DNA of 44,971 nt from the NCBI GenBank assembly GCA_031553885.1, contig JAVBKV010000009.1, forward strand, positions 1 through 44,971. Reading direction: 5' to 3'. The first letter of the stretch is position 1, and each line of letters opens with the position of its first letter. The DNA is from JAVBKV01 sp031553885 (GTDB lineage: Bacteria; Bacteroidota; Bacteroidia; Bacteroidales; Azobacteroidaceae). The notes beneath the pieces were generated by a model. It was not told the DNA's origin, ran no database searches, and saw nothing but the letters and a program-made list of their open reading frames with translations. A program made the translations under genes and the position numbers. This document shows positions 16,141 to 24,655 of this stretch, piece after piece.

Positions 16141-17049
16141 ATGGGTGCTATTAATTATTCGGACATCAAGCAAAACGTTAGTCTTCTTACCAAAGACTAT
16201 CTCCGTTCTTATCCCTATATACCTCTATATGACAAACGGTTACCCTCTATTACGTCCTTAAATACAGTAATAGAAACAATCCGTTCGGTTATTTTTCCGG
16301 GATATTTCGGAAGTACTTTAGTCAGTGCGGAATCGTTGGAGTATCATACAGGTGTAAACCTGGAAAAATTATTCGACCTGCTTTCTCAACAAATATTCGA
16401 TGCTTTTTTTCTGGAGTCCGAAGAATTGGATGCAGCTCAAACCAAAGAAAAATCCTATCGGCAGACAGCTGCTTTTTTAGATAAACTTTCTTCCGTCAAA
16501 TATTTGCTTTCTACCGATATCAAGGCAATTCTGGATGCAGATCCGGCAGCTAAAAGTTATGGTGAAGTTATTTTTTGTTACCCGGCTATCCGGGCTTTAT
16601 TGAATTACAGGGTTGCCCACGAACTGTTTGTCCTCGGAATCCCACTGATTCCCAGAATTATTACGGAAATGGCACATGCAGAAACCGGAATAGACATTCA
16701 TCCGGGAGCACAAATCGGAGAATATTTCAGTATTGACCACGGAACGGGAGTGGTTATCGGGCAGACCACCATTATCGGCAATCGGGTGCGGTTGTATCAG
16801 GGCGTTACTCTTGGAGCAAAGAGTTTTGAACTGGATAAGGAAGGTAAACCCATCGATACTCCCCGTCATCCCATTTTGGAAGATGATGTCACGGTCTATT
16901 CCAATTCTTCTATTTTAGGACGAATCACCATTGGCAAAGGTACTATTGTAGGAGGTAACGTTTGGTTAACCAACAGCGTCCCTCCTCACTCCAAAATAGT
17001 ACAAACAAAAGCCGTAGAACTTCACTTTTCAGACGGAGCCGGCATTTGA
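16141..17049 (+). CDS. cysE: Serine O-acetyltransferase
   Basis: Transfers acetyl from acetyl-CoA to serine, the first step of cysteine synthesis. The 302-residue protein has an N-terminal helical domain (1-165) and a C-terminal left-handed beta-helix with hexapeptide repeats. Family signatures are AHAETGIDIHPGAQIG, SIDHGTGVVIGQTTIIG, LYQGVTLGAKSF and RHPILEDDVTVYSNSSILG. The His in AHAETGIDIHPG and in DHGTG match the active-site histidines of the family. It begins 2 bases after the Kelch gene, so it is probably on the same transcript, although its function has no obvious link with the signalling genes. It ends 5 bases from the convergent nadC stop. Confidence 0.92.
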   Translation: MGAINYSDIKQNVSLLTKDYLRSYPYIPLYDKRLPSITSLNTVIETIRSVIFPGYFGSTLVSAESLEYHTGVNLEKLFDLLSQQIFDAFFLESEELDAAQTKEKSYRQTAAFLDKLSSVKYLLSTDIKAILDADPAAKSYGEVIFCYPAIRALLNYRVAHELFVLGIPLIPRIITEMAHAETGIDIHPGAQIGEYFSIDHGTGVVIGQTTIIGNRVRLYQGVTLGAKSFELDKEGKPIDTPRHPILEDDVTVYSNSSILGRITIGKGTIVGGNVWLTNSVPPHSKIVQTKAVELHFSDGAGI

Positions 17050-17054
17050 GATTA

Positions 17055-17903
17055 TCACCTAAAGGAGGCTTTCAGGCTCATATCCAAACTCTTAACAGAA
17101 TGAGTCAATGCACCGACAGAAATATAATCGACTCCGCATTCAGCATAATCACGAAGGGTATCGAAAGTAATCCCTCCGGATGATTCTGTTTCGTAACGTC
17201 CGTTTATCAATTGTACGGCTTTACGGGTATCTTCTATGTTGAAATTATCCAGCATGATACGGTCAACACCTCCTACTCTCAAAACTTCGTTCAATTCCTC
17301 AAAATTACGAACTTCAATTTCTATTTTCAGGCTCTTGCCCTTTTCCCAACAGTATTCTTTGGCCCGGCGAATTGCGTTTTCAATACCTCCGGCAAAATCA
17401 ACATGGTTGTCTTTCAATAAAATCATATCAAAAAGACCAATCCGGTGATTTTTCCCACCACCAATGCGAACTGCTTCTTTTTCCAACATGCGCATTCCGG
17501 GAGTGGTTTTCCGGGTATCCAGTACTTTTGTCCCGGTACCTTCCAACTGCCGAACATAACGATTGGTTGTGGTCGCAATTCCGCTCATACGCTGCATAAC
17601 ATTCAACACCAGGCGTTCGGTTTGAAGCAAAGACTGTACTTTTCCACTTACGGTAAACGCAATATCCCCTTTTTTCACAACCGAACCGTCGGAAATCAGC
17701 ACCTCCATTTTTAAATCAGGATCAAAACGATAAAAAATCTGCCGGGCAACATCAACTCCGGCCAATATACCATCGTCCTTAACAATCAGTTGCATCTTAC
17801 CCATTGCCGAAGAAGGAATACTACACAAGGTTGTATGATCACCGTCTCCGATATCTTCTGCAAAAGCCAACTGTATCAACTGATCAATCAGAGTTTCTTC
17901 CAT
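17055..17903 (-). CDS. nadC: Nicotinate-nucleotide pyrophosphorylase (carboxylating)
   Basis: Quinolinate phosphoribosyltransferase, which makes nicotinate mononucleotide in de novo NAD synthesis. The 282-residue protein contains LVLNVMQRMSGIATTTNRYV, GTKVLDTRKTTPGMRMLEK, GGGKNHRIGLFDMILLKDNH and the C-terminal block ESSGGITFDTLRDYAECGVDYISVGALTHS; these carry the conserved Arg, His and Lys residues that bind the substrates. It lies 32 bases downstream of the C1 peptidase gene on the same strand and could be read through from it. nadA and nadB are not in this window. Only 5 bases separate its stop from that of cysE, so no terminator fits between them. Confidence 0.96.
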   Translation of the reverse strand: MEETLIDQLIQLAFAEDIGDGDHTTLCSIPSSAMGKMQLIVKDDGILAGVDVARQIFYRFDPDLKMEVLISDGSVVKKGDIAFTVSGKVQSLLQTERLVLNVMQRMSGIATTTNRYVRQLEGTGTKVLDTRKTTPGMRMLEKEAVRIGGGKNHRIGLFDMILLKDNHVDFAGGIENAIRRAKEYCWEKGKSLKIEIEVRNFEELNEVLRVGGVDRIMLDNFNIEDTRKAVQLINGRYETESSGGITFDTLRDYAECGVDYISVGALTHSVKSLDMSLKASFR

Positions 17904-17935
17904 TGATGAAAATTTATATAATTGTTATTTATACT

Positions 17936-19117
17936 TTACTTAATATTCAGTTTCTTCTTTAAGTTGCCAGATAAAGCATCCTTATGTACTACGATGTTAG
18001 TCGTTTTATACTTAACAAATGTTTCGGAAGCATACCAGGTTCCTTTGTATGTATTATCCGTTCCCCAGGAATTTTTCACCAGGAAATATGAAGTTCCCCT
18101 CTGATCGTTAGCCATACCATAAATCAACATCCCGTGATCATCAGTCGTTTGTTGATTATCAAATGCTTCCTGGCGCATTTCCTGGGTAATGACCATTTCC
18201 GGCATCGGTTCACTCAAGTTGGTTACGATATCTTCTTTTTCCTTTTGTGACAATCCCAACCAACGAGCCTGATCCGAACCCGGACCTTCTTTCGAATTTA
18301 CATCCGGCACCACAGCAACCCCTTTCCTGGAGAATCCTCTTTCACTGACATCACTGGCCCAGGCAACACAATATCCTTTACTTACCGCATTACGAATAAC
18401 CTCTAACATCTCGTCCATAGGCAGATTATAAGCAGGGGCCCACCTCCAGTTGTCGGGAACCTCAATCGGAAAAGCCGTATAAAACGGATGATGTGTGAAG
18501 GAAGTAATGGAAATATAATCTTCAGGAACAATTCCAAGATTCTTGGCAAAACTCTGGGGAGTATATTCTTTTCCCTGATAGGTAAAAGTCTCCGGGCATT
18601 TTCCCAAATAGGCATCTATAATTCCTTTGAATCCTTCGAACCAAGCTGTAGAAAGCTTTTTGTGGGGATTCGAAATAACCGTCTTAACATACGATTCTGT
18701 CAATCGGTCCAATTCTCCATGCTTGTGATTTTCTTCCCCGTAATTCAAACCGGGCTGAACAGACTCCGGAACAATTCCGTAATCCCGGATGGCTTCCAGA
18801 ACATCAGCAAATGATCCTCCCCCTGAAAAACCGTTACTACCTTGCATCCGAACATATTTTTTTGCTTTATCCTCATAATTCTTATGAACAATATACATTT
18901 CGGAAAAATCGTAACTACCTTTATCCATCCTTAATAATTCTGCTTCAATTAATCCGATTCCGGAGAAACACCAGCAGGTACCCGAACTGGCCTGGTTTTT
19001 AACAGATGTTATAGGAAGTTCCTTTGTTATTGTAAACTTAAACCCTTTTTCTTCCTGGGCAAAAACTCCAAACATAAAAAACCAGCAAAAAACAAGTAGA
19101 AAAGAAAAATATTTCAT
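17936..19117 (-). CDS. Secreted C1-family cysteine peptidase (aminopeptidase C / bleomycin hydrolase type)
   Basis: A 393-residue papain-superfamily protease of the PepC/bleomycin hydrolase branch. Unlike cytoplasmic PepC it has a signal peptide (MKYFSFLLVFCWFFMFGVFAQ), so it acts in the periplasm or outside. The active-site region is KNQASSGTCWCFSG with Gln42 and Cys48; the His lies in DDHGMLIYGMA and the Asn in VKNSWG near the C terminus. These form the papain Cys/His/Asn triad. The homologues act on peptides from their N terminus. A -7 element lies upstream at 19157-19164, and nadC follows. The exact substrate cannot be inferred. Confidence 0.93.
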   Translation of the reverse strand: MKYFSFLLVFCWFFMFGVFAQEEKGFKFTITKELPITSVKNQASSGTCWCFSGIGLIEAELLRMDKGSYDFSEMYIVHKNYEDKAKKYVRMQGSNGFSGGGSFADVLEAIRDYGIVPESVQPGLNYGEENHKHGELDRLTESYVKTVISNPHKKLSTAWFEGFKGIIDAYLGKCPETFTYQGKEYTPQSFAKNLGIVPEDYISITSFTHHPFYTAFPIEVPDNWRWAPAYNLPMDEMLEVIRNAVSKGYCVAWASDVSERGFSRKGVAVVPDVNSKEGPGSDQARWLGLSQKEKEDIVTNLSEPMPEMVITQEMRQEAFDNQQTTDDHGMLIYGMANDQRGTSYFLVKNSWGTDNTYKGTWYASETFVKYKTTNIVVHKDALSGNLKKKLNIK

Positions 19118-19156
19118 ATGATTAGATTATAAATTAGTCATTTTATACATGAACGG

Positions 19157-19164
19157 CAAAGGTA
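19157..19164 (-). promoter_or_regulatory. Candidate -7 element of the C1 peptidase promoter
   Basis: On the - strand TACCTTTG, fitting TAnnTTTG, 39 bases before the peptidase start. It abuts the terminator of the sigma factor gene. The same octamer precedes the ECF sigma gene and the MATE gene. Confidence 0.5.
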
Positions 19165-19200
19165 ATAAAAAAACAGACAATCCCGAGAAAGATTGTCTGT
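19163..19200 (-). terminator. Rho-independent terminator of the ECF sigma gene
   Basis: The stem ACAGACAATC/GATTGTCTGT (19173-19182 and 19191-19200) has 10 perfect base pairs and an 8-base loop. On the - strand it is followed by TTTTTTATT. It lies 36 bases after the sigma factor stop. Confidence 0.85.
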
Positions 19201-19236
19201 CATTTTATTGATAAATGCTTTTATGAAAAACACCTG

Positions 19237-19740
19237 TTATTTGAGGTCTTTTAATGTTTTTTGCAGTTCCTGACGAGCAAAAAAGATACGGCTTTTTACT
19301 GTACCAAGCGGTAATTCCAGTTTTTCAGAAATCTCATTGTATTTAAATCCGGCCAAAAACATGGAAAAAGGTGTTTTAAGGTCGGTATTCAACCCATTGA
19401 TAGCCTGATTGATTTCTTTAATGGTAAATGCTCCTTCCGGAGTATCGAAACCGGAATCCTGAGATAAATTTAAGTGGTATAAATCTTCAGTCTGATCGAT
19501 TATTGTTTGGCTACGTACAATTTTCCTGTAATTATTAATAAATATATTACGCATTATAGTAAGTACCCAGCCCTTAAAATTAACATTGTCAATATACTTA
19601 TCCTGATTATCTAAAGCCTTTAATGTTGTATCCTGCAACAAATCCTGAGCATCATCTTTATTAGCGGTAAGCATCATGGCAAAGTTGTACATATTGTCCT
19701 GAATACCTAAGATATTTTTTTGAAATTGTAACTTGTTCAT
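19237..19740 (-). CDS. ECF-type RNA polymerase sigma factor
   Basis: A 167-residue sigma-70 factor of the extracytoplasmic-function class. Region 2 runs from about 15 to 85 (NFAMMLTANKDDAQDLLQDT and FKGWVLTIMRNIFINNYRK), and region 4 from about 110 to 165 with the helix-turn-helix FKYNEISEKLELPLGTVKSR. There is no anti-sigma gene beside it, unlike most ECF loci, so its control is not visible here. It is a single-gene unit with its own promoter and terminator. The leader of about 90 bases is extremely AT-rich. Similar lone sigma factors occur widely in Bacteroidales; targets are unknown. Confidence 0.93.
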   Translation of the reverse strand: MNKLQFQKNILGIQDNMYNFAMMLTANKDDAQDLLQDTTLKALDNQDKYIDNVNFKGWVLTIMRNIFINNYRKIVRSQTIIDQTEDLYHLNLSQDSGFDTPEGAFTIKEINQAINGLNTDLKTPFSMFLAGFKYNEISEKLELPLGTVKSRIFFARQELQKTLKDLK

Positions 19741-19837
19741 AACTTTTCTTTTTTTTGTTTTAACCTTTTTTTTAACAACCCCCTAATAAATATAAAACCT
19801 ATTTATTTTTATAAATAATTTTTAATAATTATATAAA

Positions 19838-19845
19838 CAAAGGTA
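19838..19845 (-). promoter_or_regulatory. Candidate -7 element of the ECF sigma promoter
   Basis: TACCTTTG on the - strand, about 98 bases upstream of the sigma gene start. The -33 position reads TTTT instead of TTTG. The predicted leader is long and almost wholly A and T. Confidence 0.45.
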
Positions 19846-19999
19846 CCGTCCATTATGTTTCGAAAAAAAAATAATTGGTTAATTATTGCTAATTTGTACT
19901 TTTGCCTATTATACTTTATATATTTGTCGATTATTAATATATTTACAATACAAATAAAGTCATATTTTGACAAATAGAAATTACAATTAAACATTTAGT

Positions 20000-21373
20000 A
20001 TGAAAAATGCCTCTTTATTTTTTGTCTTTTTTTATACATTTCTTTCTTCTGTTTCAGCAAATGAAACGAATCCGTTAATATATGAAATCAAAATTAACTC
20101 AGAAATAGGACCGACCAGTCGGATTTACCTTTCAAATGGTTTAAAAGAAGCAGAAGTAATCCATTCTGACGCAATACTCCTTCATCTGAATACGTATGGA
20201 GGAACTGTCGTTGATGCAGACTCCATGCGATCTGCAATTTTATACAGCCCGATACCGGTGTATGTATTTATTGATAATAACGCGGCATCTGCCGGCGCTC
20301 TGATTTCCATCGCCTGTAAAAAAATATACATGCGAAAGGGAGCCAATATCGGAGCCGCTACCGTAGTCGGACCAACAGGAGAAGCTATGCCGGATAAATA
20401 CCAGTCGTACATGCGCTCCATCATCCGGGCCACGGCAGAAGCCCATGGAAAAAAAACAGTTATACAGGGTAACGACACTATTTATCAATGGATCAGGGAT
20501 CCTCAGATAGCAGAAGCCATGGTTGACGACAGAATAACAATCCCCCATGTGATAGACTCCGGTAAAGTACTGACCCTTACAGCTCAGGAAGCAATCAAGT
20601 TGGGTTTTTGCGACGGTATTGCAGAAACAAGGGAAGAAGTTATTGCACAACTGGGTTATAAAGACTATCAGCTGGTCGAGTATAAACCCTCGGTTTGGGA
20701 TGATATCAAGGGCTTTTTTATGAACCCTGCATTTCAGGCCATTCTTATTATGCTCATTATTGGAGGTATTTATTTTGAACTGCAAACCCCCGGAATGGGA
20801 TTTCCGAGCATCGTCGCTTTATCTGCAGCTATTCTATATTTTGCACCATTGTATATAGATGGACTGGCTCAAAACTGGGAGCTTATCGTTTTCATCATCG
20901 GAGTTATTTTGGTTTTACTGGAAATTTTTGTTGTGCCCGGATTCGGAATTACCGGAATTTCAGGCATAGCATTGATGGCACTTGGACTTTGCTTGGCTTT
21001 ATTGAACAATGATTTGTTTTCATTCAAAGAGGTAACAATGCCTGACATGTCCCGGTCTGTATTAACAGTATTATCCGGCATAATACTGAGTTTCGCGGCC
21101 ATTCTTTACCTCTCTTCGAAAATAGGAGAAAAAGGATTGTTCCGGAAAATAGCTCTGATTGCCGATCTGGAAAGCTCGGAAAGTATTGATGTAAATACCA
21201 GAACCCTGATCGGTCAGACAGGAGAAACGATGACCGTACTTCGCCCTTCGGGAAAAATCAGGATTCAGAATGAAGTCTACGATGCCATTTCATCAACCGG
21301 ATTTATAGAAAAAGGAGTAAAAATAAGGGTTATCCGTTTCGAAAATATGCAGTTATACGTCGAACCCTTTTGA
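20000..21373 (+). CDS. NfeD-family membrane-bound serine protease (ClpP-like)
   Basis: A 457-residue protein of the long NfeD type. After a signal peptide (1-20) comes a ClpP/SppA-like protease domain (about 25-225) with the Ser97 nucleophile in NNAASAGAL and Lys133 in PDKYQSYMRS as the likely general base. About four to six membrane helices follow (about 240-375, e.g. AILIMLIIGGIYFELQTPGM). The C terminus is a soluble OB-fold NfeD domain (about 395-457, TLIGQTGETMTVLRPSGK...). Family members are thought to cut stomatin-type membrane proteins; no stomatin gene is adjacent here. The gene is divergent from the sigma factor, with 259 bases of AT-rich DNA between them, and apgM follows. Confidence 0.93.
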   Translation: MKNASLFFVFFYTFLSSVSANETNPLIYEIKINSEIGPTSRIYLSNGLKEAEVIHSDAILLHLNTYGGTVVDADSMRSAILYSPIPVYVFIDNNAASAGALISIACKKIYMRKGANIGAATVVGPTGEAMPDKYQSYMRSIIRATAEAHGKKTVIQGNDTIYQWIRDPQIAEAMVDDRITIPHVIDSGKVLTLTAQEAIKLGFCDGIAETREEVIAQLGYKDYQLVEYKPSVWDDIKGFFMNPAFQAILIMLIIGGIYFELQTPGMGFPSIVALSAAILYFAPLYIDGLAQNWELIVFIIGVILVLLEIFVVPGFGITGISGIALMALGLCLALLNNDLFSFKEVTMPDMSRSVLTVLSGIILSFAAILYLSSKIGEKGLFRKIALIADLESSESIDVNTRTLIGQTGETMTVLRPSGKIRIQNEVYDAISSTGFIEKGVKIRVIRFENMQLYVEPF

Positions 21374-21412
21374 CAAGAAAGATTTTCAGCCCTTTTTCTT
21401 GAAAAATAATAT

Positions 21413-21420
21413 TATCTTTG
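21413..21420 (+). promoter_or_regulatory. Candidate -7 element of the apgM/thrC promoter
   Basis: TATCTTTG, 37 bases before the ATG at 21458. The -33 position is not canonical. No threonine leader peptide or attenuator hairpin is visible in the 84 bases upstream. Confidence 0.45.
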
Positions 21421-21457
21421 CGAAAAAATTATTTTTTTGTCAAGAAAACAAGCTAAA

Positions 21458-22666
21458 ATGAAATATATCATCATTCTCGGCGACGGCATGGCTGATGAAC
21501 CCATTGAATCTCTACAGAATCAAACTCCGCTCCAATTTGCCGAAACTCCGTCGATGGACCTGTTGGCACACATCGGGAAATCAGGTTTATTGAACACGGT
21601 TCCCAAAGGAATACACCCGGGAAGCGAAGTTGCCAATTTATCAGTTCTGGGATACGACGTGAATAAAGTACTGGAAGGGCGTGGAACGCTTGAAGCAGCC
21701 AGTATGGGGATAGAAGTTCTACCCGGCGAAATGGTCATGCGGTGCAATTTAATCTGTATTGAAAATGAACGGATCAAGAACCATTCGGCAGGGCATATTT
21801 CGAACGAAGAAGCTGCTTTGCTGATTGATTTTCTGAATGAGAGATTAGGAAATGATGACATCTGTTTTTACCCGGGTGTATCATACCGGCATGTACTCAA
21901 GGTCAAGGGAGGTGACAAACGGATCGACTGTACACCACCTCATGATGTAATGGGTACCGAATTTAAAAAAGTAATGATTCAACCAGAAATTCCGGAAGCA
22001 CAGTCAACTGCCGACCTGCTGAATCAATTGATTATCCGGTCCCAGGAATTATTAGCCGATCATCCGGTCAACCTGAAACGAAAAGCTGCGGGCAAAGATC
22101 CCGCCAACAGTATCTGGCCCTGGTCTCCGGGATATAAACCCCAGATGAAGCATTTGTCCGAAATTTATCCGATCAAAAGAGGAGCTGTCATATCGGCTGT
22201 CGACCTGATCAATGGAATCGGGGTTTACGCAGGACTGGATATTATCAAAGTAGAAGGGGCGACTGGTCTTTACGATACGAATTACGAAGGAAAAGCACAT
22301 GCCGCACTGGATGCATTGAAAGAAAGAGATTTTGTGTATTTGCACATTGAAGCCAGTGATGAAGCCGGACATGAAGGAGATGCTGCTTTAAAAGTTCGGA
22401 CCATCGAATACCTCGACAAACGTATTTTAAAAACCATACTGGAAGAAACAAAAAACTGGGAGGAACCGGTCACCATCGCTCTCCTCCCCGATCATCCGAC
22501 TCCCTGCCGGATCAAAACGCACACCAACACGCCGGTCCCTTTTGTTATTTACAAACCCGGCCAACAGCCGGATACCGTAGAGAAATACGACGAATTTACA
22601 GCACAACAAGGCGGATACGGGCTACTGGACGGAGATGAATTCATCAAAGAATTCTTCAATACTTAA
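21458..22666 (+). CDS. ApgM-family (COG3635) phosphoglycerate mutase, possible homoserine kinase
   Basis: A 402-residue member of the alkaline phosphatase superfamily, archaeal-type cofactor-independent phosphoglycerate mutase family. Signatures are IILGDGMADEP at the N terminus, HPGSEVANLSVLGYD, AGHIS, and HIEASDEAGHEGD, which hold the metal-binding Asp and His residues; the last block LLPDHPTPC completes the site. A longer form from TTG 21437 is possible, but ATG 21458 gives the standard start MKYIIILGDGM. The gene is 59 bases upstream of thrC and probably cotranscribed. Members placed next to thr genes in Bacteroidales are proposed to serve as homoserine kinase, and no normal thrB lies here. 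So the call is family-level; the role is open between the two. Confidence 0.9.
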   Translation: MKYIIILGDGMADEPIESLQNQTPLQFAETPSMDLLAHIGKSGLLNTVPKGIHPGSEVANLSVLGYDVNKVLEGRGTLEAASMGIEVLPGEMVMRCNLICIENERIKNHSAGHISNEEAALLIDFLNERLGNDDICFYPGVSYRHVLKVKGGDKRIDCTPPHDVMGTEFKKVMIQPEIPEAQSTADLLNQLIIRSQELLADHPVNLKRKAAGKDPANSIWPWSPGYKPQMKHLSEIYPIKRGAVISAVDLINGIGVYAGLDIIKVEGATGLYDTNYEGKAHAALDALKERDFVYLHIEASDEAGHEGDAALKVRTIEYLDKRILKTILEETKNWEEPVTIALLPDHPTPCRIKTHTNTPVPFVIYKPGQQPDTVEKYDEFTAQQGGYGLLDGDEFIKEFFNT

Positions 22667-22689
22667 AACAAAGAGAGAAAAGCCATCCA

Positions 22690-22721
22690 TTTTTAATTCT
22701 TAATTTTTAATTCTTAATTTT
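22690..22721. repeat. Seven-base AT repeat tract ahead of thrC
   Basis: Four units alternating TTAATTC and TTAATTT, ending 4 bases before the GTG start of thrC. No Shine-Dalgarno motif is present; the AT-rich tract may act as an unstructured leader. Confidence 0.6.
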
Positions 22722-22725
22722 CACA

Positions 22726-24036
22726 GTGAAGTATTACAGCACAAACAAGCAAGCCCCCCTCGCAGACTTACAAGAAGCAGTCGTCAAAGGACTAGCCGGA
22801 GACAAGGGACTTTATATGCCGGAAAAAATAAAACAATTACCGGATGATTTCTACACCCGGATGCCGGAAATGTCTTTTCAGGAAATAGCTACAATAGTAA
22901 CTGAAGCCTTTTTCGGTGAAGATATAGATACGGAAATTATCAAAACGATTGTTTACGATACACTTAATTTTGATACCCCCGTTGTCCCGGTCAATGACTC
23001 CATTTACAGCCTGGAATTATTTCATGGACCTACCCTCGCGTTCAAAGATGTAGGCGCACGGTTTATGGCCCGCCTGCTCGGATATTTTATTCATAAACAA
23101 GGACTGAAAGACGTTCATGTATTGGTAGCGACATCAGGAGACACGGGAAGTGCTGTTGCCAATGGTTTCCTGGGAGTAGAAGGTATCCGTGTTCATGTAC
23201 TCTATCCGAAAGGAAAAGTCAGTACAATCCAGGAATGCCAGTTCACCACTTTGAAGCAGAACATCACGGCACTGGAAATCGATGGCACGTTCGATGATTG
23301 CCAGGCGTTGGTTAAATCCGCTTTTATGGACCAGGAGTTAAATGCTCAAATGCAGCTGACCTCCGCTAATTCCATCAATATCGCGCGATTTTTGCCCCAG
23401 GCTTTTTACTATTTTTATGCTTACGCTCAATTGGCAAAAATTGAAAAAAACAAGGAAGTAGTATTTTGTGTTCCCAGTGGAAATTTTGGTAACCTGACAG
23501 CCGGACTCATCGCCAAACGCATGGGGTTACCCATTAAAAGATTTATTGCCGCCAACAACCGGAATGATATTTTTCTTCAATACCTGAATACAGGCCAATA
23601 CAATCCTCGCCCTTCCATTGCCACTATCGCGAATGCGATGGATGTCGGAGATCCCAGTAATTTCGCCCGGATACTGGATTTGTACGAACACAACCATGCT
23701 GCTGTTTGCTGGGATGTTTCAGGTTATAGTTATACCGACGAAGAAATAAGATCCACAGTCCGAAATTGTTATCGGGAAACGGGATACCTGCTGGATCCCC
23801 ATGGAGCCTGCGGCTATCAGGCACTGAAGCAGGGACTTCATCCCAACGAAACCGGAATCTTCCTGGAGACTGCTCATCCTGCTAAATTTTTGGAAACAGT
23901 TGAAAATATTATTGAAGAAAAAATAACGATTCCGGCCAAATTACAGGCCTTCATGCAAGGAGAGAAACAAACGGTAGTATTGGACCGTACATTTAATTCT
24001 TTTAAACATTACCTCATGACTTTATCCAATCACTGA
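22726..24036 (+). CDS. thrC: Threonine synthase
   Basis: PLP enzyme that turns O-phosphohomoserine into threonine. The 436-residue protein is of the fungal/bacterial type I length. The PLP lysine is Lys107 in FHGPTLAFKDVGARF. Other family blocks are VLVATSGDTGSAVANGF, VHVLYPKGKVSTIQECQF and FCVPSGNFGNLTAGL. The start is GTG at 22726, chosen because the product begins with the conserved MKYYSTNKQAPLADL. It follows the apgM-family gene on the same strand, consistent with the two steps from homoserine to threonine. A strong terminator at 24068 ends the unit. The upstream thrA gene is not in the window. Confidence 0.96.
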   Translation: MKYYSTNKQAPLADLQEAVVKGLAGDKGLYMPEKIKQLPDDFYTRMPEMSFQEIATIVTEAFFGEDIDTEIIKTIVYDTLNFDTPVVPVNDSIYSLELFHGPTLAFKDVGARFMARLLGYFIHKQGLKDVHVLVATSGDTGSAVANGFLGVEGIRVHVLYPKGKVSTIQECQFTTLKQNITALEIDGTFDDCQALVKSAFMDQELNAQMQLTSANSINIARFLPQAFYYFYAYAQLAKIEKNKEVVFCVPSGNFGNLTAGLIAKRMGLPIKRFIAANNRNDIFLQYLNTGQYNPRPSIATIANAMDVGDPSNFARILDLYEHNHAAVCWDVSGYSYTDEEIRSTVRNCYRETGYLLDPHGACGYQALKQGLHPNETGIFLETAHPAKFLETVENIIEEKITIPAKLQAFMQGEKQTVVLDRTFNSFKHYLMTLSNH

Positions 24037-24067
24037 GCTAAACTTGCTTTTTAATTCATACACTTAT

Positions 24068-24100
24068 AGTCCCGGCCCAACTTGCGCCCGGGACTTTTTT
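24068..24100 (+). terminator. Rho-independent terminator of the apgM-thrC unit
   Basis: Stem AGTCCCGG/CCGGGACT with a loop of about 12 bases, followed directly by TTTTTT. It begins 32 bases after the thrC stop. Confidence 0.9.
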
Positions 24101-24125
24101 ATGAATAGCTACAAGAGAACAATAG

Positions 24126-24467
24126 ATGAAGAAACCAACGGAGAACTACAAAGGAAAATTAGTTGTACTTGTCAATGAAACATCCCAAAGTCAGGCCGAA
24201 TATACAGCTATGGCTTTCAAAGCAGGCGATAACACGACGATAGTTGGAAGCCAGACTGCCGGAGCCGATGGCAATGTCTCCGGAATATCACTTCCAGGAA
24301 ACTTGCGAACCATGATCTCGGGAATCGGTGTTTATTATCCGGACGGGACTCAAACTCAACGCATAGGGATTGTACCTGATGTAAAAGTGGAGCCTACAGT
24401 AAACGGAATAAAAAAAGGTATTGATGAAGTACTGGAAAAAGCAATCAGCATCATAAATACCAACTGA
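24126..24467 (+). pseudogene. C-terminal remnant of an S41-family peptidase
   Basis: This 113-residue frame matches only the last part of the catalytic domain of tail-specific (S41) peptidases. It contains VVLVNETSQSQAEYTA with the catalytic-Ser region, then VGSQTAGADGNV with a glycine-rich block, and the C-terminal end GIVPDVKVEPTVNGIKKG typical of the large secreted Bacteroidales members. The PDZ and N-terminal parts are missing: an in-frame stop precedes the first ATG and the thrC terminator sits just upstream. A complete S41 protease would be several times longer and would have a signal peptide. It is therefore most likely a broken gene left after deletion, although a short expressed fragment cannot be excluded. 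Confidence 0.8.
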
Positions 24468-24502
24468 ATTAACTTAGTAAGTAAGTGATAAAAGATTAAA
24501 AA

Positions 24503-24560
24503 AGTTATCAACATCTTTTCAGTACCTTTTCCGGGTAATGTGAATTAGGTGTTGATAACT
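24503..24560. promoter_or_regulatory. Inverted pair of TTATCAACA motifs upstream of the TonB receptor
   Basis: AGTTATCAACATC at 24503-24515 and its near reverse complement at 24548-24560. Each arm contains TTATCAACA, one base from the DnaA box TTATCCACA. No U-tract follows, so it is not a standard terminator. It may be an operator or a hairpin in the leader of the downstream gene. Confidence 0.4.
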
Positions 24561-24609
24561 ATTCATCATGTCTTAACAGAAAATTAAGAAATATTACCTG
24601 AATTTAATA

Positions 24610-24617
24610 TAACTTTG
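24610..24617 (+). promoter_or_regulatory. Candidate -7 element of the TonB receptor promoter
   Basis: TAACTTTG matches TAnnTTTG, 39 bases before the ATG of the receptor gene. No good -33 element is seen. Confidence 0.5.
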
Positions 24618-24655
24618 CTTTGTTTTTATATTATTAATTATAATAAAGCATATTT

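Noticed and set aside
24503..24560. Replication origin suggested by DnaA-like boxes
   Set aside because: Only two imperfect boxes, no AT-rich unwinding tract with box cluster, and no dnaA or dnaN nearby.
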